Part shown: positions 17,136 to 25,778 of the stretch, one piece after another | Layout of the letters: the number at the start of each line of letters is the position of its first letter | Position numbering within the stretch: position 1 is the first letter of the stretch | Source of the DNA: HGM04593 sp045630965 | Lineage (GTDB): Bacteria > Bacteroidota > Bacteroidia > Bacteroidales > Bacteroidaceae | Reading direction: 5' to 3' | Length of the DNA stretch: 64,000 nt | NCBI GenBank assembly: GCA_045630965.1 | Contig: JAZQTU010000013.1 | Location: 70,695-134,694 of the forward strand | Notes under the pieces: generated by a model | What the model saw: the letters and a program-made list of their open reading frames with translations, nothing else | Database searches by the model: none | Told to the model about the DNA's origin: nothing | Made by a program: the position numbers and the translations under genes

Positions 17136-18266
17136 TTAAAGCTCTTTTCTAAATGCTCGACGACGTTTATGCTGGTCCTTGTCAAAATTATCCCATTGGC
17201 TCAACATCTTTTTGTTGTCCTCAAGTTCGGGATTACTCTCAACATCTACAAATCCCATTTCTATAAAATTACCCAACAGGTGGTTGAACATCATAGCAAA
17301 AACACCTTTACTCTGATATTCAGGCTTGATTGCAACAAGCAAGAAATCAAGACGTTTTGGATGCTTTATGAACAACGCCTTCAATATGTGCCACCAACCG
17401 AACGGAAACAGTTTTCCTTTAGCTTTACGAAATGCATCGGAAAGAGAATATATACTTACTCCTATCGCTATAAGATTATCATCCTTGTCAACGATAAATG
17501 AAGCCAAGCGCATATCAATGACCGGAAGGTACATTTTTATGTACTGTTCTATCTGTTTTTCGCTCAGTTCGGAGTATCCGTGCAATTCGGCATAACATTC
17601 GTTGATAAGACTGAACATCTGCTTGCCGTATCGTTTTGCCAATTCAGAACGTGACTTGCACTTTACAATCTTGAGGTTGTACTTACGCTCGACAATAGCC
17701 GACACACGCACAGCTTTCTCCCACCTCTCTTCGGGAACATTAAAAAGGAATTCCACCCAATCGGCAGCCTTGAAATACCCCATTCGTTGCATATGCACAG
17801 GATAATAGGGATAGTTATATATGGTCGCCATTGTACTCAAGCGGTCAAAACCTTCCACAAGCATACCCTCCGGGTCAAGATCTGTAAATCCCAAAGGTCC
17901 TTCTATCTCTGTCATACCGCGTTCGCGGGCCCATTCCTCAACAGTTGAGAAGAGAGCGTCCACCACTTCATTGTCATCTATAAAATCAACCCAACCGAAA
18001 CGGGCAGTACTACGACCCCACTTTTCATTGGCACGCTTGTTTATTATAGCAGCTATACGACCAACGACCTTACCATCCTTGTAAGCAAGAAAATAGTCAG
18101 CATCGCAGAACTCAAATGCAGCATTACGCTCCTTGCGCAAGGTATTTATTGTATCTTCATACAAATCGGGAACAAAGTATTCATTTCCTTTGTACAATTC
18201 GTAGTTAAAGCGAATAAACGTCTTAAGTTGCTTATGGCTTTCAACTTTTACAATATTTACTGACAT
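17136..18266 (-). CDS. GNAT-fold protein of unknown substrate
   Basis: The 376-residue cytoplasmic protein belongs to a conserved Bacteroidota family annotated as GNAT-like N-acetyltransferases. Residues about 60-110 (DYFLAYKDGKVVGRIAAIIN) resemble the N-terminal acetyltransferase strands. Residues about 310-345 (LLVAIKPEYQSKGVFAMMFNHL) resemble the acetyl-CoA binding loop with a G-K-G-like turn. The conserved GPLGFTDLDPEGMLVEGFD segment near residue 140 marks the family. The acceptor is unknown. It lies between ygjP-like and parE in the same operon-like run. Confidence 0.75.
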   Translation of the reverse strand: MSVNIVKVESHKQLKTFIRFNYELYKGNEYFVPDLYEDTINTLRKERNAAFEFCDADYFLAYKDGKVVGRIAAIINKRANEKWGRSTARFGWVDFIDDNEVVDALFSTVEEWARERGMTEIEGPLGFTDLDPEGMLVEGFDRLSTMATIYNYPYYPVHMQRMGYFKAADWVEFLFNVPEERWEKAVRVSAIVERKYNLKIVKCKSRSELAKRYGKQMFSLINECYAELHGYSELSEKQIEQYIKMYLPVIDMRLASFIVDKDDNLIAIGVSIYSLSDAFRKAKGKLFPFGWWHILKALFIKHPKRLDFLLVAIKPEYQSKGVFAMMFNHLLGNFIEMGFVDVESNPELEDNKKMLSQWDNFDKDQHKRRRAFRKEL

Positions 18267-18371
18267 GTAGTGGAGATTTTGTAAGTTCGCGTAAATTTAC
18301 TACTTAATTCCGAAATGAACAAATTTGCATTCACTCCGGTAATAAAAAACAAACGCTGTAATATATAATCA

Positions 18372-19061
18372 TCAAATACCTGGAAAATGTTTTTTCAAAA
18401 CACGGCGCAGTTCTCTTGATTTTCCGTCACAAAATCCGTCAAGCATTGCCCAGAAACGTTCGCCATGGTTCATTTCGACAGTATGACACAATTCATGCAA
18501 AATAATATAATCAATGAGTTCATCAGGCAAAAGGACGAGGTATATACTAAGGCTTATACACCCTTTAGAGCTACAACTACCCCAACGGCTGTGACTGTCA
18601 CGCACAGTGCACCGGCTATACTGCAAGCCATGCTTTCCGGCAAGCACCTCCAAACGCGACGGTAGCACCCTTTTGGCCTCGTCCGTGACAACGTTTACAA
18701 CAGCCTTTCGCAACCATTCCTGTTTTTCTGCATAGTCGGTATTTTCCGGGCACATGAGTATCAAACGTTCTGCATCATGCACCCACATAAAATTTGCACC
18801 TCTATACTCTTGAACAGCAATTCGGAATTTACCGCACCCAGCAGTGTATTGCGGACCGACAGACCTTACATTTTCGGCCAGCATCCGCCTCAACCTATCG
18901 CCATGATTTGCCAAAGCCCGCTCAATATCAGCCTTCGTTGCATAAGGAGGAACTGTAATGCAGACAGCGCCATCACGTACACGCATGACAATGCGCTGCG
19001 TACGGTTATTCACAGAAACTCTGACAGTTCCCAATTCAGCATGATCAAACTCTTTTTTCAT
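18372..19061 (-). CDS. YgjP-like zinc metallopeptidase domain protein (DUF45/M48-related)
   Basis: The start at 19061 (MKKEFDHAEL) gives 229 residues, normal for the family; ATG 19103 is an alternative. The zinc site HELCH near residue 187 and the preceding SRWGSCSSKGCISLS segment are the family hallmarks, followed by MNHGERFWAMLD, which supplies the third ligand region. It is a probable cytoplasmic metalloprotease of unknown target, often found near restriction or housekeeping genes. It follows speA by 86 bases. Confidence 0.85.
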   Translation of the reverse strand: MKKEFDHAELGTVRVSVNNRTQRIVMRVRDGAVCITVPPYATKADIERALANHGDRLRRMLAENVRSVGPQYTAGCGKFRIAVQEYRGANFMWVHDAERLILMCPENTDYAEKQEWLRKAVVNVVTDEAKRVLPSRLEVLAGKHGLQYSRCTVRDSHSRWGSCSSKGCISLSIYLVLLPDELIDYIILHELCHTVEMNHGERFWAMLDGFCDGKSRELRRVLKKHFPGI

Positions 19062-19147
19062 ATACAAAGCACACTCAACCCTACAAAACAAGAAGGTTGC
19101 CATGGGGAACCCCACGGACAACCTCCATTTTCATATCATTTGTTTCA

Positions 19148-21043
19148 TCAATAGTCAAGATATGTATAACCGTATAGACCCGATCTATAGTTAGAGAGGA
19201 ACTCTTTACCCTCTTCAAGCGTAATTCGTCCTTCCTTGACAGCGCTTGTTACCCAGCGTTCAAGCGTACGGACAAGTTTTCGTGCATCGAACTGGACGTA
19301 GTCAAGCACGTCAGCTATAGTCTCTCCATCGATGATCTTCTCTATTTGACAGCCTTTTTCATCAACACTAACATGCACAGCATTGGTATCACCAAACAGG
19401 TTATGCATATCACCGAGAATTTCCTGATACGCACCTACAAGGAAGACACCAAGGTAGTACGGCTCATTTGATTTCATACGGTGCACCTTCAAAGAATCCG
19501 CCTTACCGTTATAGTGAATGAAGTCGGTAATCTTTCCGTCGCTATCACATGTCATATCCTGTATTGTACAGTCACGGTCCGGACGTTCATCAAGACGATG
19601 TATTGGCATGATTGGGAAGAACTGGTCTATACCCCAACTGTCCGGCAAGCTCTGGAACAATGAGAAATTACAGAAATACTTGTCCGCAATAAGTTTTGGC
19701 AGTTTTCTCAAGTCATCAGGGACGTGCTTCATATTCTTTGCGATAGAAAGTATTTCACGAATTATACTCCAGAACATACTCTCAATCTGTGCACGTGTCT
19801 TCAGATCAACAATTCCATGGCTGAAGAGTTCAAGAGCCTCCTCACGAATCTGTTGCGCGTCATGCAAGGCCTCAAGCATGGTACGTTGGTCCAATTCACA
19901 CCAAATCTTATAGAGTTCCTTTGCAAGATCATGGTCATTGGCTGCCACCTCCCATTCTTCGTCCATTTGTGGCAAAGCGGCTGTCTCAAGAACTTCAAAA
20001 ATCAGTACAGCATGATGAGCCGACAGTGAACGACCGCTCTCCGTAATTATGTTAGGATGTGGAATGTTATTTTTGTCTGCGGCATCAACCATTGTATATA
20101 TGGCGTCATTGACATACTCCTGAATAGAATAGTTTACACTACTTTCACTGCTTGACGAACGGGTTCCGTCATAATCGACACCCAGACCACCGCCTATGTC
20201 TGTGAACTCAATGTTATAACCCAACTTATGAAGCTGTACATAGAATTGCGATGCTTCACGCAAAGCTGTTTTTATATGACGTATGCGTGTAACCTGACTA
20301 CCGATATGAAAATGTATAAGTCGCAGACAGTCCTTGATATCATATTTCTCGAGTATCTCAAGCGCCTCAAGGAGCTCACTTGATGTCAAACCGAACTTGC
20401 TTGCATCACCGCCACTCTCTTCCCATTTACCGCTACCTTCAGAAGCCAACTTGATACGGATTCCGATATTCGGACGTACGCCAAGTCTTTTACCGATTTT
20501 TGCAATACGCTTGAGTTCATTGAGCTTCTCTACAACCAAGAATATACGGCGTCCCATCTTTTGCGCAAGAAGGGCAAGTTCTATATAACTGTCATCCTTG
20601 TATCCGTTACAGATAATAAGTGAATCGCTATCTGTATTCATAGCTATAACAGCATGGAGTTCCGGTTTTGAACCAGCCTCAAGGCCAATGTTATATTTCT
20701 TGCCATGGCTGGTAATCTCTTCAACAACAGGACGCATCTGGTTTACTTTTATAGGATATACTATAAAGCTCTCCCCATTGTAATGATATTCGTCAGCTGC
20801 AGTCTTGAAACAACCCGAAATTTTCTCAATGCGGTTATCAAGGATATCCGGAAAACGTATAAGCACAGGAGCCTGCACATCGCGCAGTTGCAATTCATCC
20901 ATAAGCTCCTTTAGGTCAACCTGCACACCATCCTTCTTTGGTGTGACAGCAATATTCCCCTTCTCATTGATACTGAAATAAGAAGCTCCCCAACCGTTAA
21001 TGTTGTACAACTCCTCAGAGTCCTCAATGCGCCATTTTCTCAT
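19148..21043 (-). CDS. speA: Biosynthetic arginine decarboxylase
   Basis: This PLP enzyme converts arginine to agmatine, the first step of polyamine synthesis by the agmatine route. ATG 21043 (MRKWRIEDSEELYNI) gives 631 residues, as usual; the longer frame needs a TTG. The PLP lysine lies in VYPIKVNQ near residue 94, the glycine-rich phosphate site is DIGGGLGVDYDG near residue 280, and HFHIGSQ near 242 is also conserved. The sequence of both barrels is complete. It lies in the order topA-aroK-speA. Confidence 0.95.
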   Translation of the reverse strand: MRKWRIEDSEELYNINGWGASYFSINEKGNIAVTPKKDGVQVDLKELMDELQLRDVQAPVLIRFPDILDNRIEKISGCFKTAADEYHYNGESFIVYPIKVNQMRPVVEEITSHGKKYNIGLEAGSKPELHAVIAMNTDSDSLIICNGYKDDSYIELALLAQKMGRRIFLVVEKLNELKRIAKIGKRLGVRPNIGIRIKLASEGSGKWEESGGDASKFGLTSSELLEALEILEKYDIKDCLRLIHFHIGSQVTRIRHIKTALREASQFYVQLHKLGYNIEFTDIGGGLGVDYDGTRSSSSESSVNYSIQEYVNDAIYTMVDAADKNNIPHPNIITESGRSLSAHHAVLIFEVLETAALPQMDEEWEVAANDHDLAKELYKIWCELDQRTMLEALHDAQQIREEALELFSHGIVDLKTRAQIESMFWSIIREILSIAKNMKHVPDDLRKLPKLIADKYFCNFSLFQSLPDSWGIDQFFPIMPIHRLDERPDRDCTIQDMTCDSDGKITDFIHYNGKADSLKVHRMKSNEPYYLGVFLVGAYQEILGDMHNLFGDTNAVHVSVDEKGCQIEKIIDGETIADVLDYVQFDARKLVRTLERWVTSAVKEGRITLEEGKEFLSNYRSGLYGYTYLDY

Positions 21044-21081
21044 GTCTGTTATATTCAATTGCTGTTAGTAAAAATATGACT

Positions 21082-21609
21082 TTATAGTTCTATCTCTCTT
21101 AAAAAATTCTGAACCGACATCTCCACCTGTTTTACATCTTCAAGTTTGTCGGCTTCAAAGCGCTGCGCAGCCTTGCTGTAATAAGGCATTCTCTTTTCCA
21201 ACTGCTCTGCGATAAACAGGCGCAGTTCCTCATCGCTCTTATTCATAATCAAAGGACGTTTCTTACGCGCTATGCTCAACCGTATAAAGAGCCTCTCCAC
21301 ATCCACATCAAGAAAAACGGTAGCCCCTTGACTGTTCATATATTCCATATTGTCAAAAAAGCATGGAGTACCTCCGCCCGTTGATATTACCACATCCTCG
21401 AACTCTCCGGCCTCATGCAACATACGGCGTTCAATATCCCTGAAACCTCCCTCACCTTTCTCTGCGAAAATCTGCGCAATGCTGCGGCACATTCTTTCCT
21501 CGATATAACAATCCAGGTCTATGAATTCTATTCCCAGTTCCTTGGCAAGAGCGCGTCCAAGCGTTGTCTTGCCGGCCCCCATGTAACCGACGAGAAATAT
21601 ACGTGTCAT
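21082..21609 (-). CDS. aroK: Shikimate kinase
   Basis: It phosphorylates shikimate in aromatic amino acid synthesis. The 175-residue protein has the P-loop GYMGAGKTTLGRALA (residues about 8-22), the substrate-binding DLD and GFRDIE segments, and the STGGGT loop near residue 77. Its ATG overlaps the topA stop codon by 4 bases, so the two genes are translationally coupled. Confidence 0.95.
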   Translation of the reverse strand: MTRIFLVGYMGAGKTTLGRALAKELGIEFIDLDCYIEERMCRSIAQIFAEKGEGGFRDIERRMLHEAGEFEDVVISTGGGTPCFFDNMEYMNSQGATVFLDVDVERLFIRLSIARKKRPLIMNKSDEELRLFIAEQLEKRMPYYSKAAQRFEADKLEDVKQVEMSVQNFLREIEL

Positions 21610-23930
21610 TTTTTCTTGGTATATTTTCTTTTAACAGGAGCTTTACCACCCTCTTTCTGTTTGTTGACAATATCAACACACTCCTCTAAAGATAATTCTG
21701 CAGGTACAACGCCCTTTGGCAACTTATAATTGTTACCATCAAAAGCAATATATGGTCCAAAACGTCCATTGAGTACCTGCAACTCAGGTTTCTCATCAAA
21801 TGTCTTGATTACACGCTCTGCATCGGCCTTGCGCTTTGCTTCAATGAGTTCTGCAGCCTCATCCAGACTTACAGTAAGCGGATCATGAGTCTTAGGCAGA
21901 GTTACATAAGCATTACCATGCTTGATATAAGGACCAAATTTTCCGGCACCTACAGTCACTGTCTCGCCATCATAATCACCCAATATACGTGGAAGACTAA
22001 AGAGTCCCAAAGCCTCTTCTAGTGTTATTGTCTCAAGTGTCTGTCCCGGTTTCATCTGTGCAAAGCGTGGCTTTTCATCATCATTTGCAGAACCCACCTG
22101 CACAATAGGTCCGAAACGTCCTATCTTTACAGAAACCGGTTTGCCGCTTACGGGATCATTACCAAGTACACGCTCACCGACTTTATACTCGTTCTTTGTC
22201 TGTATAATTTCGTCGACTTTCGGTTCGAAATCCTTATAGAATTCTGAAATCAAATCGGACCACACACGCTTACCGTCGGCAATCTCATCAAAATCCTTTT
22301 CAACAGTCGCTGTAAAATTGTAGTCCATTATTTCGGGGAAGAAATCCAATAGGAAATCATTTACAACTACACCAATATCAGTAGGAAGCAACTTTGCTTT
22401 TTCTGCTCCAACGGTTTCTTTGTTCTCCTTGGCGGCAATCTTACCGTTCTTCAAAGTCAGAATATTGTATTTACGGGTAGTTCCACTCTTGTTCCCCTTT
22501 TCAACATACCCTCTCTGCTGTATTGTGCTTATTGTAGGAGCATATGTTGATGGGCGACCGATTCCAAGTTCCTCAAGTTTACGCACAAGGCTTGCCTCGG
22601 TATATCGCGGAGGATGTTGTGTAAATCTCTCGGTTGCAACAATCTCTTTCGTTGTAAGCATGTCTCCCTTGTGAACAGCAGGTATAGCAACCACTTCACC
22701 CTGCGTCTCATCATCGGTGCTCTCACGGTATACCTGAAGGAAACCATCGAACACGGTAACCTCACCTGTTGCTACAAAACTTTCGGTATGTCCGCTGATT
22801 GAAATATTTACAGTTGTCTTCTCTATGACAGCATCAGCCATCTGAGAAGCGATAGTACGTTTCCAGATCAATTCATAAAGTCTCTTTTCGGGAACAGAGC
22901 CCTCTATTGTCGCATTGGACATATATGTAGGACGAATAGCTTCATGTGCCTCTTGGGCTCCTTTTGAGTTTGTCGAATAGTTACGGCTCTTCAGATACTT
23001 ATCGCCATACATTTCTGTAACGACACCCTTGCAAGATCCTATACAGAGTGATGATAGGTTCACAGAATCGGTACGCATATATGTAATATTTCCCGATTCA
23101 TACAGTCTCTGTGCAACCATCATTGTCTGCGAAACGGTAAAACCAAGTTTTCGAGCAGCTTCCTGCTGCAAAGTGGATGTTGTAAACGGAGCTGCAGGAA
23201 CACGTTTCTGCGGCTTGGTGCTTACATCATCAATGGTAAATGTTGCGTTGTCACAAGACTGCAGAAACTGTTCGGCCTCTTCTTTTGTCTTAAACCTCCT
23301 TGAAAGTTCGGTATTCAGTTCTCCGGCTCCATCGGGCAATTCAAATGTAGCAGTAATACGATAGCTACTTTCCGGATTGAAACGGTTAATCTCACGCTCA
23401 CGTTCAACAACAAGCCTTACGGTAACACTCTGCACACGACCCGCCGACAACGCAGGCTTTACCTTACGCCACAGCACCGGTGAAAGTTTGAAACCCACGA
23501 TACGGTCAAGTACTCGACGTGCCTGCTGAGCATAGACGAGATTGGTATCAATTTCTCTTGGGTTCTCTATTGCATTAAGAATTGCATTCTTCGTAATCTC
23601 ATGAAAGACAATGCGCTTAGTGTTTTCGGGCTTGAGTCCAAGTACTGTATACAAGTGCCAACTGATAGCCTCTCCTTCGCGGTCCTCATCGGATGCAAGC
23701 CAAACCATTTCGGTTTTCTTCACCTCACTCTTGAGTGTGCTGACCAATTTTTCTTTCTCGACCGGTATCTCATATTCCGGCTCAAAAGTTGTGGTATTTA
23801 TGCTGAACTCCTTCTTCTTCAGGTCACATATATGACCATAACTCGACATCACTTTGTAATCCTTGCCAAGGAACTTCTCTATTGTCTTCGCTTTGGCAGG
23901 TGACTCAACTATAACTAAATTCTTCTGCAT
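21606..23930 (-). CDS. topA: DNA topoisomerase I
   Basis: This type IA enzyme relaxes negative supercoils. The 774-residue protein has the TOPRIM start VIVESPAKAKTIEKFLG, the acidic triad region SDEDREGEAISWHL near residue 112, and the active-site tyrosine in NITYMRTDSVNLS near residue 290. The C-terminal third holds several repeated CPxxG-free toprim-C modules (for example KIGRFGPIVQVG, GAGKFGPYIKHG, LNGRFGPYIAFDG) in place of zinc fingers, then a basic tail, as in other Bacteroidota. A -7 box lies at 23987-23994. Confidence 0.95.
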   Translation of the reverse strand: MQKNLVIVESPAKAKTIEKFLGKDYKVMSSYGHICDLKKKEFSINTTTFEPEYEIPVEKEKLVSTLKSEVKKTEMVWLASDEDREGEAISWHLYTVLGLKPENTKRIVFHEITKNAILNAIENPREIDTNLVYAQQARRVLDRIVGFKLSPVLWRKVKPALSAGRVQSVTVRLVVEREREINRFNPESSYRITATFELPDGAGELNTELSRRFKTKEEAEQFLQSCDNATFTIDDVSTKPQKRVPAAPFTTSTLQQEAARKLGFTVSQTMMVAQRLYESGNITYMRTDSVNLSSLCIGSCKGVVTEMYGDKYLKSRNYSTNSKGAQEAHEAIRPTYMSNATIEGSVPEKRLYELIWKRTIASQMADAVIEKTTVNISISGHTESFVATGEVTVFDGFLQVYRESTDDETQGEVVAIPAVHKGDMLTTKEIVATERFTQHPPRYTEASLVRKLEELGIGRPSTYAPTISTIQQRGYVEKGNKSGTTRKYNILTLKNGKIAAKENKETVGAEKAKLLPTDIGVVVNDFLLDFFPEIMDYNFTATVEKDFDEIADGKRVWSDLISEFYKDFEPKVDEIIQTKNEYKVGERVLGNDPVSGKPVSVKIGRFGPIVQVGSANDDEKPRFAQMKPGQTLETITLEEALGLFSLPRILGDYDGETVTVGAGKFGPYIKHGNAYVTLPKTHDPLTVSLDEAAELIEAKRKADAERVIKTFDEKPELQVLNGRFGPYIAFDGNNYKLPKGVVPAELSLEECVDIVNKQKEGGKAPVKRKYTKKK

Positions 23931-23986
23931 GACACTTAAAGCCGTTTCTATTGTAGTGAAATGACAATTCTTTTCTATTTTGCCGA

Positions 23987-23994
23987 CAAAAGTA
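23987..23994 (-). promoter_or_regulatory. -7 box for topA operon
   Basis: TACTTTTG on the minus strand, about 57 bases upstream of the topA ATG. The nearest TTTG lies 24 bases further upstream, slightly longer than ideal. The rest of the 23931-24141 gap is AT-rich with long T tracts on the minus strand that could end the upstream transcript. Confidence 0.5.
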
Positions 23995-24141
23995 GAAAAG
24001 TTTCCTGTATATTAAAATCAAAAAAACGAAAAAAAACGAAAAGAGCCGGAAGCTTCTCCATATAAAATAATATATTATTTTAATTAGGTGAAAAAAATCA
24101 CCAGCAGAGATATAGCCCTAAGCTCTTTCTATATCCGGATA

Positions 24142-25758
24142 TCAGAAATTCACAGTCACTCCCAACATGCCACGGATTCCTCTTGTATAATAGCCTGCAT
24201 ATTCATAATACTTGCCGTTCAGAAGATTGTCACCCTGCAGGAAAGCTCCCACATACCTGTTGACAACATAGCTGATCCTTGCATGCAAGTCATGTTTGTC
24301 ATTTGCAATACCCTTGGTATAATGCGTATAGTTATAACCAAGCTTAACTGTCATATTCCTTATCGGGAAAAGCTCTATTTTTGCATTTGCCGTAAATTCA
24401 GGTCTAAGCATCAGATAATCCTTATTATCACAGGTCCAATAGTCATATCTGGCATCAGCAGCCACATTCAACCAACCACCACAGTCATATCCAACTCTTG
24501 CACCCACATGTACATTATTGGTCAGTTCCTGTGCGAAACAGCTATACACAAACTGCGATTGCGACATTTGCTCATCATCAACATACTGCAACAGATCATC
24601 CTTTGTAAGTACGTAGCCTGCGTAAACGTCAAAAGACAAAGGTTCTAAAGTCAAACGCGTACCGGCAACAAGATCAACAATCCTGTATGTAGGTTTTATC
24701 TGCTTGTCAAAAACACCCCAATAAGGCGTTATATTCTCTATAGCCTTGAAGCAATAGTCTTTACGTCCTCCTGTAACATTCGCATAAAAAGAGATTCTTT
24801 TGGTCAGTGCCTTATCAACGGTTATGTTTGGAGCTGCGGCAAAGACCGGACCGTTAGCTGTACGGAAGTTGAATTTTGCCCCGAACTTTATCTTCCAATC
24901 ATTAAAATTATAATTCACAAACGGATTGAAATCCATTGAAAGCAGATTCTTATAACCGTTACCGTTATATATAAAACCGTTAAAATCAACTTCGATACCA
25001 GCACTGCGCAGATATTTCCTGTAAATCTCGTGCGCTATCACTGTACCCGCATTTATATAATCCTCGGTAAAAGGCTTTTCCACGCCGCCGTTATAACTGA
25101 TCAAAGAATGGGAGTATGCGACATTGAAGGTATATGACATGGGACCAACAAGCTGAGAGATACCATTCATTCCCACATTGTAGTTAAAATGATGCTGTCT
25201 GTCCAATGCTCCATTAAATCCTGTAGCTTTTCTATAGTTGAATACCCTGTTATTGAAGTCACCGTTGACATTGAATATCAGTTTTTTGAAATTATATGCA
25301 AAGTCAGCGGCCGCAGCAGTATTATACATACGTGAATTCCATTCACTCTCCGCTTCTTTAACATCACATTTGAAGCCATCAAAAGCACCAAGAACCCTGA
25401 GATAACTTTTCTTACCCAAATTGAGATTGTATGCCAATTTTGCATCAATATCATTTCTCACCCCATAGCCCAAACGCAAATATCCTGGCAAAGCCTTCTC
25501 CTGCATTGGTAACAAATCTTTGGAATCCCTTTCACTGGTAAAACCTGTATATGGTGTAGCCTGTTTAGAGAACACCAATTCAGAAGGGACCGCATTGCTT
25601 TTTCCCTCAACAGTAGGAGTAAAATTCTTTTTATTAACAGTTACCACAGTTGGATTATAATCATTCTCTACGCTCACAATAACGTTCTTTGTATCCTCCT
25701 GCGCATACAGTATGCCACAAAAAAGCATAACTGTCAATGACAATATATTTCTTTTCAT
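24142..25758 (-). CDS. Outer membrane beta-barrel protein (TonB-dependent receptor-like, no plug)
   Basis: The 538-residue protein has a signal peptide ending in LYAQ. After about 70 residues the sequence becomes alternating strands rich in aromatic girdle residues (YLRLGYGVRN, FDVYAGYVLTKDD, MTVKLGYNYTHY) and ends in an aromatic residue (GMLGVTVNF), as barrels do. I see no TonB box or full plug domain. It is the last gene after a 997-residue TPR protein, 20 bases downstream, and the pair likely works in one envelope process. The specific role is unknown. Confidence 0.75.
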   Translation of the reverse strand: MKRNILSLTVMLFCGILYAQEDTKNVIVSVENDYNPTVVTVNKKNFTPTVEGKSNAVPSELVFSKQATPYTGFTSERDSKDLLPMQEKALPGYLRLGYGVRNDIDAKLAYNLNLGKKSYLRVLGAFDGFKCDVKEAESEWNSRMYNTAAAADFAYNFKKLIFNVNGDFNNRVFNYRKATGFNGALDRQHHFNYNVGMNGISQLVGPMSYTFNVAYSHSLISYNGGVEKPFTEDYINAGTVIAHEIYRKYLRSAGIEVDFNGFIYNGNGYKNLLSMDFNPFVNYNFNDWKIKFGAKFNFRTANGPVFAAAPNITVDKALTKRISFYANVTGGRKDYCFKAIENITPYWGVFDKQIKPTYRIVDLVAGTRLTLEPLSFDVYAGYVLTKDDLLQYVDDEQMSQSQFVYSCFAQELTNNVHVGARVGYDCGGWLNVAADARYDYWTCDNKDYLMLRPEFTANAKIELFPIRNMTVKLGYNYTHYTKGIANDKHDLHARISYVVNRYVGAFLQGDNLLNGKYYEYAGYYTRGIRGMLGVTVNF

Positions 25759-25778
25759 ATTACTCAAAGAGTTGTTTC